The notes under the pieces: model-generated
The model's database searches: none
Told to the model about the DNA's origin: nothing
The model's input: the letters and a program-made list of their open reading frames with translations, nothing else
NCBI GenBank assembly: GCA_032164245.1
Contig: JAVMKO010000001.1
Coordinates: forward strand, 16,715,603-16,779,602
Direction of reading: 5' to 3'
DNA: 64,000 bases
DNA from: Sternotherus odoratus
Lineage: Eukaryota > Chordata > Testudines > Kinosternidae
Position numbers and translations under genes: made by a program
Shown here: one piece after another, positions 20,960 through 32,680 of the stretch
Numbering within the stretch: position 1 is the first letter of the stretch
Layout: each line of letters begins with the position of its first letter

Positions 20960-22960
20960 TATATGAGTCACGTGGGAAGGAAATTCCTGGTGTTGGATGG
21001 TACCAGAAGGGAGGCAGAAAGAGGAATTAAATACATGAAAAAACAAAATAGAAAAGATAGTGGAGGAAGAAATACACATTGATACCATACAAACAATAAG
21101 AAGAATTTGTTTAAATAGTCCCAAAATACACACTTGACACCCGGGAACATCAGGTGAAACTTAAAGATCCTCACAATCCCTGAGGCCCCAAACATTACAA
21201 CTATAGAAATCACCTGTTACCAGTAAAGCCTTAAAATTCTCAGGGGTTTTCCTTGTCCTGCTTGCAGCCCTGGGACTATGTAAGAAAGCTCATGATCTGG
21301 TCCTAGCAGCCATAAATTTGCACTAAGCCAGCCTACTGTTAGGTGGTGTGAGTTGTGTCTCCATTTTAGGGAGCAGCCTGCTTTGCTTCTCTCTGTTATC
21401 ATTCTGACTTCTAAAAAAATAAAGTACTGTTATTTTTCTACCTTTCAGCAAGAGTATTTTATGTTTGTATCTAACTTCTCAGTGTGTATGCGATGAACAT
21501 AACAGTCAGTGGTGGATGAGGTGATCCCTGTATATAGTTTGAATATTAGTTTCTCAAGTGTTCAGTTGTCATCTGGATGAAAATCACTATGTAAGCATAA
21601 AAACATTATCTTATTTGGTTTTACAAATCCCATACATGATGAAATACAGCTCGGGTGCATATGCAACCTATTGACTTTAATACATTGGAGATGGGGGTTT
21701 TGTTTTTCCTTCTTCCCCCCATCACTGAGTCTAATTCAAAAACTCTTTTGAAGAAGGGTGGTGGGGGAGGAATGCATGTCAACTTTCCATATATACATAT
21801 CTGGAATCTTTAGGCTCATATCACCTTATAAACATATCTGTCCTTTATCAATGTGTGTATTCCGAACACACAAAGGGTAGTCACAGAAACAGTTTTTTTC
21901 TTTGAGTGCTAAAGCTTTCTAGAACTAGACTATTCTTTGCCCATTGCTGCTTATATTCATGCTGTGAGGTCAAGCCTGGTTGAGGCAAACATTTCACTTG
22001 TTTCATTTTAACATTTTGCAGCCACATTCTGATTAAAGCTTTAGTTTAACTAGAATTGACATAAACCTTACTTAGGGCTGTTGGTCAAAGATGAATATTT
22101 TGCCGTTTAAATACAAAGTTTCTAGAAATGAACTCAGTCACGGAGAAGGTAAACTAATAAAAAACAATCAGATTTCCTCAGAACCTTCTGAGTCATTTAG
22201 GTAATATTTAGATGGCATTGCTGGGAGCCCTCACAGAGTATTCATTGTTTTTTTTAATTAACTTTAATTAAGTTTTGAAACTCAGATAGCTTTGATGTCA
22301 GGTTTATATTGTGCATAAATTGTGTCTCAATCAGATTTTTATATGGAATTTATCAAGAAGAAATAAATGAAGAAACCTTGATGAATGAATGGAAAGCAGT
22401 TCAGGGCGAGACTGTCATTAGTATAAGCAGGCATTGTTTTATTGAAGTATGTTAAGTGATGCTGATTTATAGACAATGAGGCTCTGGCCCTTGGTATTTT
22501 GAGTTAGGTTTGGATGAGCACTCAAATGTTCAAATGCTTCTAGAGAAGATTGAAATGGATAACAACCCCATCTGAACTGTCTTGGGTCCAGACATTGTTG
22601 GGGTTGGTATCCTTACAAAGATTATAATTTTGCAATTGTTTCTTACCTCTGTAATATGCCAAACCTTGCATCTGAAAATCTCCAAACTTTGGGCTTTTGA
22701 AAAGCCAAATCCAGATCTGAATCTAGATCAGAATTTTGCAGCTTAGTCTCATCTCGACTCTCAATCCAAAAAGTTGCCTCCCCCACCCACACAATTTTTG
22801 TTAGCTTTGAAATAAAACTGATTTTTTCCGGTACTTCATGATGGAACAAAAATTGGAAAAAAATTAACATGGGTCAAACAAAACATTTCAAATGCCAATT
22901 CCAATTGACTTTTTCTAAACAAAATGTCAAATTAAATCGATTTTTTAAAACAAAATTTGG
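20960..22960. other. No recognised feature
   Basis: AT-rich unique-looking DNA. No coding frame over 90 aa with a known domain and no transposon ends that I can see. Confidence 0.45.
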
Positions 22961-22974
22961 ATTCAGATTTAGCC

Positions 22975-24080
22975 GCGCCATGGTCACCGGAGGATGTTGA
23001 CTTCTCTGGATTGGAGGCATAGTTCAGCCCCTTGCCCAGGCAGCAATGGGACTAGGCTCTGGAGGGCACATCTGCGGCATTGGTGTAGGCCTGGCAGCAG
23101 GGCCAGTGGACAACCTGCGGGGTTCCTGTCATGCTATTACCTCACTCCTGCCAGTCCTCAGTCACAGGCCGAATTTGACACCAGCGGCACTGTTGGCACC
23201 AGGTTTGGTGCAGGATGCTCCAATGGCCATCGCAGGTGAGGAGTTGGTGCCACCCCAAGGCGGGTGATGACACCATTGAACCTCCCCCGGTGGTCCAATT
23301 ATCCTTCTCCTCTCCAGACAAGGTGGTGGTACCTCCAGAGCTAGCTCACTAGATGATTTCAAGGAGCATCAGGTGCTGCTCCATAGGGTGGCTTTGAATT
23401 TGGGCCTCAAGGCAGAGGAGATGGAGGAGCGGACGGACACATGGTTTAATGTGCTCTCGGCAGCCACCCCAACCCATGTCACATTCCCGGTGCATGAGGG
23501 GTCCTGAACATTGCCAAGTCCATCTGGCAAACCCTGTCCTCTATTCCACGCAAGTCCAACAGAGCAGAGAAAAAGTACTCTTTCCCTGTGAAAGGATTTG
23601 AGTAATTATATACCTACCTGCCACCAGGATCATTGGTTGTGTCTGTGGCCAGTGAGAGGGATAAAAGGGCCCCAACAGTTCCACACCTAAAAATAAAGAG
23701 GCCAAGAAATTGGACTTGTTTGATCGCAAAATTGGTCACAAACCATCGGGCCCTCTTTGACCGCAATAATTTTAACTTGTGGGTTTACCTCTTCAAGTTC
23801 AAAGACTCCATGACCTAGGAAGTGGCCCAGGAGGCCCAGCAACCCTCGTGGAGGAGAGTACTACAGCAGCTCAGTACTCCCTCCACATGGCCTGGGATGC
23901 GTCCGATTCGGAGTCTGGGTGGTTGCCTCCATGGTGGTTATGAGGCACATGCCTGTCCCAGGAGATGCAGGCTTCTATTCAGGACCTCCCATTTGATGGT
24001 GTCAGCCTTTTCTCCAACCAGAAAGACGCACGGCTGCACGGTCGCTCTCTAGGATGCACACTCCTCAGGCATCAAGGTAG
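22975..24080 (+). pseudogene. DIRS gag-like remnant
   Basis: Frame-shifted pieces spell the gag-like protein of turtle DIRS elements. DDFKEHQVLLHRVALNLGL (around 23352-23408) is followed by AEEMEERTDTWFNVLSAATP, then KKLDLFDRKIG (around 23706), then MQASIQDLPFDGVSLFSNQK (from 23965). Stops and frame changes break it at least four times. In an intact element this protein would coat the RNA. I know the pattern from other turtle DIRS copies by memory only. Confidence 0.65.
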
Positions 24081-24399
24081 CCATTCCTGCCTCCTCTGCC
24101 ACCTCGACAGTGGCAGCCTCATCAAGGGCCTGCAGAGAAATGGGACACCAGGTTTAGCTGCTGCCACACATCATTGTCCTCCTCTCCTGTACAGCCTGGC
24201 CTGGTGAACACTAAGGGGGCCAGAAACACTCATTTTGAGGGTGTGCTCAGGAACGATGCACCAGCCATCTGCCCGGATCCTTCCCACCCTTTTGTCGACC
24301 GCCTTTTCCTTTACCATTTGGCCAGGTCCAAGGTTACATTGGACCACTGGGTCTTGGATATAGTCCCTTAGGGCTAAACCCTGACATTTTTGGAGAGAC

Positions 24400-24860
24400 T
24401 ATTCAAATTGGCCTATCAAAAGAACATTTAACTGACAATGAGCCATGGGAGATGCCTATCTAATAGAATTTCCTGCTGTGACTAGGTGAAATGCATCGAC
24501 GTGTGACTTATCCATGTGACTCCAATCACAATCTTGTTACTGTACTTTTCCTCAGCAATAACAATGAGATTCTCTCTACATGGCAGATGATTTAAAAGGC
24601 CCTGGAAACACCTCCATTTTGCCTCTATCCTACTCCAGTGTCTATCCTGCTCAGTCCCCTGGAATATGAATTTATATGAATGGAAGTATTCTAGCCAATG
24701 GACGGAGGACCTTCCAATGATTTGGAAGTAACCGGAGACTCAACGTACACCATCAGTTTATTCCATTGCTGCTACAAGCCTGAACCAAGAACTTTTCAAT
24801 TACTGTATTTATTTGATTCCTTTAACTTATTTTAAGTCTGACCTTTCTGGGCCCACCTGG
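24400..24860 (+). mobile_element. LTR-like fragment replacing the DIRS RT core
   Basis: The text CTCCATTTTGCCTCTATCC and TACAAGCCTGAACCAAGA, followed by an AT-rich run TTTGATTCCTTTAAC, parallels the solo LTR at 37140-38270 (CTCCATTTTGTCTTTTACC, TGCAAGCCTGAACTAAGA, TTGATTTCTTTTAAC) in the same order and spacing. DIRS sequence lies on both sides. Both limits are approximate and no target duplication was identified. Confidence 0.55.
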
Positions 24861-25400
24861 GAAAGCTCAACCTAAGGCCATTGGCTACAACCCGATCTGG
24901 CTCTCCACATCAATGTCAGGGAGCTCAGGGCGGTTCACCTGGCCTGTCAGCCTTTCTTGCCCCATGTGAAAGGCAGAGGGGTGCAGGTCCTGACGGACAA
25001 TACCGCTGTGATGTATTACATCGACAGGAAGAGTGGTGCCAGGTCTTCCGCACTTTGTCGGGAAGGGACTTGTGTGTGGCACAACATTCACCTGGTGACC
25101 GCCCACCTGCCAGGAACCAAGAACATCCTAGCGGATCACCTCAGCAGGACCTTCTCATCTTGTCACAAATGGTAGTTCCATCCAGAGGTGGTCAGCCTGA
25201 TCTTCCACAGATGAGGGACTCCGCAGGTGGACCCGTTTGCATCCAAGCAGAACAAAAAGTGCCACGTGTTCTGTTCTCTGCAGGGCAAGGACAAGGGCTC
25301 CTTGTCAGATGCCTTACTGATTTTGTGGTCAGGAGCGCTGAGATGCGCCTTCCCCTCGGTACCCTCGATCTACAAGTCACTGCTAAAGGTGAGGCAAGAC
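24850..25400 (+). pseudogene. DIRS pol: RNase H region and linker
   Basis: The frame reads LHINVRELRAVHLACQPF, then VQVLTDNTAVMYYIDRKSGA and TAHLPGTKNILADHLSR, the RNase H end of DIRS pol with its LTDNTAVMYYI segment and the final DHLSR. After a frame change, DPFASKQNKKCHVFCSLQGK and LRCAFPSVPSIYKSLLK continue the standard DIRS linker. The polymerase catalytic half (the YxDD box) is not present upstream; an LTR-like piece occupies its place. The pol product would copy the element's RNA into DNA; this copy cannot. Confidence 0.75.
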
Positions 25401-26236
25401 AAAGCCATGGTCACCCTTCTGGTCCCAGCGTGGTCCTGTCAGCACTGGTTCAGCATGCTGCTCAGTGTATTGGCAGCCACCCCCCCTGCAGCTACATCTT
25501 TGGCTGGATCTGCTGTCCCAGAACCACGGCAATCTGCTGCACCCAAACCTAGCAGCACTGCACATGACAGCCTGGCCACTGCGTGGCTGAGTGGAGAGGA
25601 ATGACAGTGTTCCGCCAGTATCCAAGTCCTGCTGGGCAGCAGGAAGCCTTCCACCGGAGCTACTATGTGGCTCAGTGGAAGCGATTTTTGTGTTGGGCCT
25701 CCAATCATTGCATCTGTGCGGAAGAAGCCCCACTGCATAATGTCTTGGCTTATTTGCTGCACCTTAATCTCCAACCTTTTCATTGTCTTCAATCAAGGTG
25801 CACGTTAGTGTTCCATCCTCTGTTTCAAGGCAGGTTGATTTTTGCCCACCCTATGACAGCGCAGTTTCTGAAAGACCTGGTGTGCCTTTACCTGCATGTG
25901 CTCTTAAGGCTCATGGTTGCCCCCTTCAGGCCCCTAGCCTCCTGCTCTCTCTTGCTTCTCTCCTGGAAGATCTCCCTCCTAGTCGCTATAACTTCAGCCC
26001 ATGAAATCAGAGTGCTACCATCCAAACCGCCTTACATAGTCTTCTATAAGGACAACAACCAGCTGCTTCCCCATCCAGCCTTTCTGTTCAAGGTCATCTC
26101 CCTGTTTTGTACTGGTCAAGACATATACTTGCCGGTCTTTTGTCCTAAGCCTCACACCACGGATGAGGAATGCAGGTTGCATCCCCTGGACATCAGATGG
26201 GCTCTGGCTTTCTACAAATATAGAGCAAATCCGTTC

Positions 26237-27062
26237 ATAGAATCATAGAATATTAGGGATGGAAGGGACCTCTGGAGGTCATCTAGTCCAACCCCCTGCT
26301 TAAAGCAGGACCAATCTCCAACTAAATCATCCCAGCCAGGGCATTATCAAGCCTGACCTTAAAAACCTCTAAAGAAGGAGAGTCCCTAGGTAACCCATTC
26401 CAATGCTTAACCACCCTCCTAGTGAAAAAGTTTTTCCTAATATCCAATCTAAACCTTCCCAACTCCAACTTGAGACCATTACTCCTTGTTCGGTCATCTA
26501 CCACCACTGAGAACAGTCTAGATCCATCCTCTTTAGGACCCCCTTTCAGGTAGTTGAAAGCAGCTATCAAATCTCCCCTCAGTCTTCTCTTCTGTAGACT
26601 AAACAATCCCAATTCTCCCAGCCCCTCCTCATAAGTCATGCGCTCCAGGCCCCTAATCATTTTTGTTGCCCTTCTCTGGACTCTTTCCAATTTTTCCACA
26701 TCCTTCTTGTAGTGTGGGGTCCAAAACTGGACACAGTACTACAGATGAGGCCTCACCAATGTCGAATAGAGGGGAACAAAAACGTCTCTCAATCTGCTGG
26801 CAATGTCCCTACTTATACAGCCCAAAATGCCATTAGCCTTCTTGGCAACAAGGGCACACTGTTGTCTCATATCCAGCTTCTCATCCACTGTAATCCATAG
26901 GTCCTTTTCTGCAGAACTGCTGCCCAGCCATTCGGTCCCTAGTCTGTAGCAGTGCATTGGATTCTTCCATTCTAAGTGCAGGACTCTGCACTTCTCCTTG
27001 TTGAACCTCATCAAATTTCTTTTGGCCCAGTCCTCTAATTTGTCTAGGTCCCTCTGTATCCT
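26237..27062 (-). mobile_element. CR1 LINE, 5'-truncated, inside the DIRS recombinase
   Basis: The 3' end lies at the left (CATAGAATCATAGAA). The element runs on the minus strand for 826 bp. Direct repeats ATCCGTTC flank it at 26229-26236 and 27063-27070. Removing one repeat and the insert lets the recombinase frame continue, which confirms the edges. Confidence 0.9.
26322..27062 (-). pseudogene. CR1 reverse transcriptase C-terminal fragment
   Basis: Two minus-strand frames, 26739-27080 and 26322-26699, give the last ~240 residues of CR1 ORF2. They read [37 protein letters not shown], then [26 protein letters not shown]-like spacing, [20 protein letters not shown] and a final [14 protein letters not shown]. 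These are the standard tail of the CR1 polyprotein after the RT palm. One frame change separates them. The copy is 5'-truncated, as is usual for CR1, and so has no promoter or endonuclease. Sequence decay looks mild compared with other LINE pieces here, which suggests a younger insertion. Confidence 0.9.
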
Positions 27063-27439
27063 ATCCGTTCCGTTAGTCAACAGAGTTGTTTGTTGCAGTC
27101 ACAAACAGGATGAAGGGTTTCCCCCAATATCTGCCCAAAGAATATCATTATGGATCATAGCCTGCATCCACTACGGTTATGAGCTAGCGAAGATGCCCCC
27201 GCCGGCAATCGTGATGCCAGCTCACTCGACTAGGGCACAAGCATCCTCGGCAGCCTTCCTCATTCAGGGGCCAATCCAATAAATTTGTCAGGCCATGACC
27301 TGGTCGTCCATCCACACATTCGCTTTACATATGCACAAGCTTGAGATGATACTGTTTTGGCAGAGCAGTGCTCCCACCTGCAAGTCTGTGAACTCCGAAC
27401 TCAACTCGGAGGATTCTGCTTGTGAGTCACGTAGAATGG

Positions 27440-27779
27440 AATCGACCTAAGTAAGCACTCAAAGAAGAAAAAACAGTTACCTGCCTTTCCTAACTGTTGT
27501 TCTTCAAGATGTGTTGCTCATGTCCATTCCATTACCCACCCTCCTACCCCCTCTGTCAGGGTTGTCGGCAAGAAGGAACTAAGAGGGCATAGGGCCAGTG
27601 GCACCTGACATACGCAGCATGAGCGTGGTACTCTAGGGGGCACCACAGCCAGCCCTCCAGATACTAAGGCAAAAATCTATGACGACTATGCATGTGGGCA
27701 TGCACACACCTAGAATGGAATGGACATGAGCACAACATCTCAAAGAACATCAGTTATTAAAGGTAGGTAACTGTTTTTT
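27440..27779 (+). repeat. DIRS terminal repeats (inverted pair)
   Basis: AACAGTTACCTGCCTTTCCT and TGTTGCTCATGTCCATTCC near 27473-27534 recur as reverse complement near 27719-27775 (GGAATGGACATGAGCACAAC and AGGTAGGTAACTGTT). Inverted terminal repeats with internal complementary sequence are how DIRS elements prime circle formation. Confidence 0.7.
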
Positions 27780-27871
27780 TCATGTAGACAACCCATGAGT
27801 CTTTGCAAAATGTAATTATGGGGCATATAGGCAAATATGATGTTTTCATTGGGACTACTGGCATATTTTAA

Positions 27872-28010
27872 GGTATTTTTAGAGGTTTTTAAGGTCAGGA
27901 TTGACAAAGCCCTGGCTGAGATGATTTAGTTGGGATTAGTCCTACTTAAAGCAAGGGGTTGGACTAGATGACGTCCTGAGGTGTCTTCCAACCCTGATAT
28001 TCTATGATTT
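27872..28010 (+). mobile_element. CR1 3' tail, plus strand
   Basis: It ends AAGGGGTTGGACTAGATGA, CCTGAGGTGTCTTCCAACCC and TGATATTCTATGATT, the same 3' end type as the copy in the DIRS element, in the opposite orientation. Confidence 0.85.
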
Positions 28011-28019
28011 CAAGTTACA

Positions 28020-28598
28020 TATTTGAACTTCTCCTGGACTAGAGCCAAAATTTGCCCATCATATAAGTCCCAACTAGAATTATGCAATTATTAATTATAA
28101 TTAATATTTTTTTTTATTAACAATGTATTTTTTTGTTTAATTAGTTGAATCAATTTTATTTTATTTTATTGACTAAATATTTAATTATTATTTAACCTAC
28201 AACATGCAGTAAGAAGGGGAGCAAAGAGAATAGAGTGTACGTTACAAGTGTTTTGTATAAAATCGGAAAGGACACTAATAGCTTTCCTGACCCCACCAAA
28301 AAAATAGATGCATGTTGAATTCACAAGTGCGTTAACTGATATGTATCCCTCATATTTACCCTTCAATGTTGTTATGTTGCCTATTTTGTGCTGCAATCTT
28401 TACTTTGGTCAAACCCTTCCAAATTCAATATTTCAACAGCAGACCTTGTTATTTAATGTCTTCTTAATCGGTTTAATAGCACTTGAAGTTCTCAAAGCCT
28501 GTTGCTTTAATCCTAGGGGACTGCCCAGAAACTGGATGAATTGCTATAATATTAAGGCTAACAAATCTTCATTTGTAGTTTACCATGACAGGAAGAGT
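28020..28598. other. No recognised feature
   Basis: A very AT-rich stretch, then unique-looking DNA up to the hAT target duplication. Confidence 0.4.
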
Positions 28599-28606
28599 CA
28601 TTAAAC

Positions 28607-29023
28607 CAGGGGTCTCAAACTCAAATGACCATGAGGGCCGCATGAGGACTAGTGCACTGGCCCGAGGGCCGCACCACTGACACACACCCTGCCCTTGCTG
28701 CCCCGGCTCCGCCCCCACTCCACCCCTTCCAAGAGGTCCCACCCCTGCCCCACCTCCTCCTCTGAGCACGCAGCTCCCCATTCCCTCCGGGAAAGCGCTA
28801 GGCACCACCAACAGCTGTTTGGCAAACAAAGCAAGAGCAATATAGGAAGTCCAGAGCTAGAAAGACGCGCGGCCCAGCCAGGCAGCAGAGAAGCTTCCAC
28901 TTCTGGCCCCTCCGTCCTGCAAACTGCTATGGGGGGAGAGGGGGCGCCAGGAAGCTTGGCGGGCCGCAGGGAAGGGCTTTGCGGGCCGCATGTGGCCCCC
29001 GGGCCGCATGTTTGAGACCCCTG
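28607..29023. mobile_element. Non-autonomous hAT element with exact 8-bp duplication
   Basis: The ends CAGGGGTCTCAAACTCAAA and, inverted, CAGGGGTCTCAAACATG are flanked by CATTAAAC at 28599-28606 and 29024-29031. The interior is GC-rich, with GGGCCGCATG motifs near both ends. No transposase is encoded. Confidence 0.92.
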
Positions 29024-29589
29024 CATTAAACACTTTGTACTCCCCCCTCGGTAAATCTAGACTTTCAAAAGATGGTGTAACTTACATTGCAGCTCAACCA
29101 GCAGGTTTCATGTTTTCAATTTTCTCATCAAGACTTCATCTCTGAGTTGCCTGCAGGACACTGAAAGTTTGCGCATCATGTAACAATTGCTGTTCACTGT
29201 GGGGTAATTGAGAAGCCAGGATTCCAAGTATTTCAGCTTACAAGGGAGTACACACCAGTTTCCTGGCCTATTAATTAAGTCAATGATTGTGTTCTTTATT
29301 TCATTATAGGCTAGTTAGAGAATTCTCATTTTTTCCATATGTCAAGAGATCATTTGTATGCATCTCTGGGACAAGTGTAATAATAGATCAACCTGTAGGT
29401 AACAAAGTGTATCTGTGACCAATTCATTTGCAGTGATAGGCAGTTTGAATGGGAAAACATGCTCATGTAGAAAATAAGCTAAGCAAGAAGACCTGCACTC
29501 CCTCTTTCCTACTCATTATATTCACTAAATGGCTAAGTATTTAGGGGGGTCAAGGAGGAGGAGGAAGAGAGGGAGAGAAACTGACTGTG

Positions 29590-29690
29590 TAGCCCAGTGG
29601 TTAGGGCACCCACTTGGGAGGTAGGAAACTCAAGATCCAATCCCCCTGTTTCAATCACTTTCATTATTTATTGACAGTGAAACAGCTTTA
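29590..29690 (+). repeat. tRNA-headed SINE fragment
   Basis: TAGCCCAGTGGTTAGGGCAC resembles box A, and CAAGATCCAATCCCC a decayed box B. A second such head lies at 29718-29775. Confidence 0.45.
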
Positions 29691-29769
29691 ATGGGAGAGA
29701 TACCACATCAAAATACCCCATAACTGAGTAGTTAGAGCACCCTCCTGAGAGATGGGAGATCTCTGTTTA

Positions 29770-30030
29770 AATCATGGCTCTGAAATGCGGCCCGTGGGCT
29801 GCATGCGGCCCATGGAGTTATTTGCTGAGGCCTGCCAAGCTCCCTGTCCCCTCCCCCCCTTTCCCCAGTTATTTCCTGTGGTCGCCAAGAAGCAGCGCAC
29901 CGCTTCCTATAGCTCCCATTGGCTGGGAATGGTGAACCGCGGCCAGTGGGAGCTGCAAGCGGCCGAACCTACAGCCACTCAAGTAAACAAAACATCTTGC
30001 AGCCAGCCAGGGGCTTACCCTAGCCAAGTC
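29770..30030. mobile_element. hAT-type repeat fragment (GCGGCCCGTGGGC type)
   Basis: GAAATGCGGCCCGTGGGCTG and, further right, CAGCCAGCCAGGGGCTTACC recall the GC-rich non-autonomous hAT family. A partial relative (CCAGGGGGCTTACCCTAGTG, then TGTTGCCGATCCCT) is at 36826-36911. Confidence 0.5.
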
Positions 30031-30339
30031 ACGGAACAAGTCTGTGAACCCCATGTTTAGAAGAGTGTTGTCTTCTTTTATTCTTTCATGCATATTTTAA
30101 ATAAGTGTCCAACTTACAGTTAGTATTTCAGTCATCAAACTTATATATGTTGAGCTTTATATGTTGAGTGCCAGCATGCCTGCTGGCAAAGCAAACATTT
30201 AAAGCGTAACAGATTTTACCTACTCTTTTTTTAAAGGAATCTCTCTCTATTTGCAATGCAAAGTGCTCTATTGGATTAAACCCTTTCTCCTCCTCTACAT
30301 GGGCACAGCACAAAAGAACTGCTACCTCCTCTGTCAATG

Positions 30340-31390
30340 CTAGACTATGGGTTCCCAGATCTCAGCGCTGATATAAAACGGACTAAGGGTCAGAGTCAGA
30401 TCTTCACTCAGTGTGAGTTGGTGTAGCTCCAATGACATCACTGAAGGTATGTCTTCGCAGGAGGTGGAGGTAATTTCCAGTAACCCATGCTAGCTTAGAT
30501 AAAGCCAGCATGCTAAAAATAGCAGTGTAGCACCAGCTTCTCAGGTGATGGGAGGGACTAGCTTCCCCCAGTACAGTACCATCTGGAACCCTAGGGTATG
30601 TACAGAGAGTGGCTAGCCCTTCCCGCCATCAATGGAGCTGCAGCTATGCTGTTATTTTTAGCACACTAGCTTAAGCAAACCTAATATGGATATTTCTACC
30701 CAAGTTGGAAATTCCAGTTCCAGTGCAGTGACATCCTGATTTACACCAGCAGGGGCTTGGGATCTTTAGAGCTGCTGCTTCCATAATCTTTTCTGTGCAG
30801 ACTTCCTTTGCACCAGTGTAGCTAAGCTACCAGGCTAGGCCCATTTTGAACTGGTATTAATTGTGGACTCTAGTGATTTGCATCTGAATGGCTACAAAAT
30901 ATGAATTAGGTTGTTCCAAATTTCCCTAATCTAGTCAAGTCCCAAATTATTTAATATATAAAAAAAGTCTTTAATCTAGATCTGTTTTTGAATTAGCATG
31001 GCAGGTATTTTTCTCTTCCAAAGAAAATGTAGAGCTCAAGAAAAATGCCTCATTGACATCCTTGAAGAGTCTCTTTAACCTGTTGAGCAGGAATAAGAAG
31101 TGTGGTCTGCAGGAAATCAAGTTTCCCTACCCTATTCTACCACTGGCCATCATAAACCTTGTGGTAGAGATTAATTATATCTCCATCCCCATTCCATTTT
31201 TTCCCTGTCTTTTTAGGTTGAGAAGGTACTAACTAGAATTGCCAGTATAATTGTATTGCACTAGCAGTTTGGGGCAATGATCAGGGCTCCATTGTATAAA
31301 GTGATATACACACCTGTCGTCAAAAGAATTCTTGTCCCAAAGAGCTTACAATTCAGAATAGTGCCATTTGGGATGCAGATGCTGATCCTT
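30340..31390. other. No gene; weak repeat remnants
   Basis: MITE-like body text occurs near 30450-30700 (GTGTAGCACCAGCTTCTCAG and AGCTATGCTGTTATTTTTAG) without clear ends. Near 31270-31360 the words CAGGGCTCCATTGT and CAAAGAGCTTACAATTCAGA belong to an old amniote interspersed repeat. Confidence 0.35.
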
Positions 31391-31398
31391 CAGTCTAA

Positions 31399-31665
31399 GG
31401 GCTGATCTACATGATTGGATCAACCCAGCTACATCACTCAGAGGCGTGAGAAATCCATACCCTGAATGATGGAGTTAAGCGGACCTAAATCCCCATGTTG
31501 ACAGCGCTTCCATCGCCTTGGATACCCCTCTGGAGGAGGTGGATTACCTATGCTGTGGGAAGAATTCCTCTGTCAGCCTAGGTCATGTCTATGGTGAAGC
31601 TTTACAGTAGTGCAGCTGCAGTGCTGCAGTTGTTCTACTGTTGCATTTCAAGTGTAGACAAGCCC
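31399..31665. mobile_element. MITE with TAA/AAA duplication
   Basis: The ends GGGCTGATCTACATG and, inverted, GGGCTTGTCTACACT are flanked by TAA at 31396-31398 and AAA at 31666-31668. Internal text GTGGATTACCTATGCTGTGG is typical of the family. Confidence 0.7.
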
Positions 31666-32080
31666 AAAGGTGGGACTAATATTACCAACTTATTTTACAG
31701 AGGGTGGTAACTTAGCCCAGAGATTTTAAAGAGAAAGGATTTTATGATAATGTAATGTTGCATACTATACCCCAACACCATCACAGATGCAAAAGGATCC
31801 TTATTTGTGTCAGAGACAAGCTGAATGGAAATTCTACACTAAAAGTATCTCTAGAAACATGGATGTTTAGATGTTCATATATGTAGATAACTTTAACATG
31901 AATTAGGTCACTGCATGCCATTGAAATAGATACCTTATGGGAAACCAAAGATAGGTAGAACAGAATGATGGCCTAGGTCCATCTGATCGGACCGGCTTAT
32001 AATGGGATATATGGCATAGAACTTGCTTTCTCTACCACAGTAACACAACAGCCTACTAGGCCTCTGATTATAAAACATAC

Positions 32081-32680
32081 TGTGACGGAGTCAGACCAGA
32101 AGGGTATAGGAGAGTGCTGGAAGGCAGGTATATCAGCCTTAGGATGTGCAGGTCTCTGTTCCCTGGATAGCCAAACAGAGGCTACTCCAGGCCAATCAAG
32201 ACACCTGGGGCCAAGTAAGAAGATTCTAGAAGGTAGTGGAAATAGCTAGCCTGATTGGGACAACTGAAGCCAATCAGGGACTGACTGAACCAGTTAAAAA
32301 CCCTCCTAGTTAGTCAGGTGGGTATGGATGTCAGGAGCTGTGAGAGGAGGTTGTGCTGTTGGTGAGACTGAGTGGTAGACAACATATCATACGCATGGAA
32401 GGAGACTTGAGGTAAAGGTGAAGAGAAGTTTGAAGAAGTGGGGGACTGCTGTGGGGAAGTAGCCCAGGGAATTGTATTGTGTTTGGTGGCTAAAAGGTCA
32501 GCCATCTTAGCTGATACTATTAGGGTCTTTCTACCTCCCCCAACTCCTAACTCACCTAACTTTCTACCTCCCCTAACTAATCACAGTGAGCCTCTGAGGC
32601 TAGCACAAACCACCTGGAAGTGCAGTACCCACAGGGAGAAGGCCAAAGCTTTGCCACAATACCTCTTGGCATGACTGACT
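32081..32680 (+). mobile_element. LTR-retroelement terminal repeat, truncated
   Basis: It begins TGTGACGGAGTCAGACCAGA after an AT-rich flank. CCAATCAAGACACCTGGGG and CCAATCAGGGACTGACTGAA follow, then GTTAAAAACCCTCC at the position of a weak TATA-like box. This order is what I know from LTRs common in turtle genomes. No matching right end or duplication was found. No coding region is attached. Confidence 0.5.

Larger units (their letters stand above)
25583..27282 (+). pseudogene. DIRS tyrosine recombinase, interrupted by a CR1
   Basis: The first part is a 221-aa open frame (25583-26248) with SYYVAQWKRFLCWA, ITSAHEIRVL (the usual recombinase start of the catalytic domain) and RWALAFYKYRANPF. 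The CR1 insertion follows. Sequence after the insertion, from 27071, reads [14 protein letters not shown] in the continuing frame, then ISAQRISLWI and, with a frame change, the HSTR catalytic pair (His and Arg) in PAHSTRAQASSAAF. The tail WSSIHTFALHMHKLE has no clear catalytic Tyr where the family has one. Stops occur just after the CR1 site. The enzyme joins circular DNA to the genome in intact elements. Confidence 0.75.
22970..27779 (+). mobile_element. DIRS-type tyrosine-recombinase retrotransposon, decayed
   Basis: In order on the plus strand: gag-like text (22975-24080), the start of the pol region (about 24250-24375), a non-DIRS segment in place of most of the RT, an RNase H region (about 24850-25180), a DIRS-typical linker, a tyrosine recombinase (25583-26236, resuming at 27071), and a terminal region (27440-27779). 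The terminal region contains an inverted pair: GATGTGTTGCTCATGTCCATTCC around 27510-27534 read as two parts, and its complement around 27719-27745. DIRS elements integrate with a recombinase instead of an integrase and leave no target duplication, so the ends are soft. The left boundary is uncertain. Confidence 0.8.

Noticed and set aside
20747..21133. 128-aa minus-strand frame with a His-Thr repeat
   Set aside because: The repeat is the (GT)32 microsatellite read in frame.
24881..25552. 223-aa plus-strand frame
   Set aside because: Shadow of the DIRS RNase H frame. The true frame carries VQVLTDNTAVMYYIDRKSGA.
25383..25792. Two minus-strand frames of 116-117 aa
   Set aside because: Antisense to the DIRS linker and recombinase.
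28649..29026. 125-aa minus-strand and 106-aa plus-strand frames
   Set aside because: They lie wholly inside a non-autonomous hAT element with exact 8-bp duplication.
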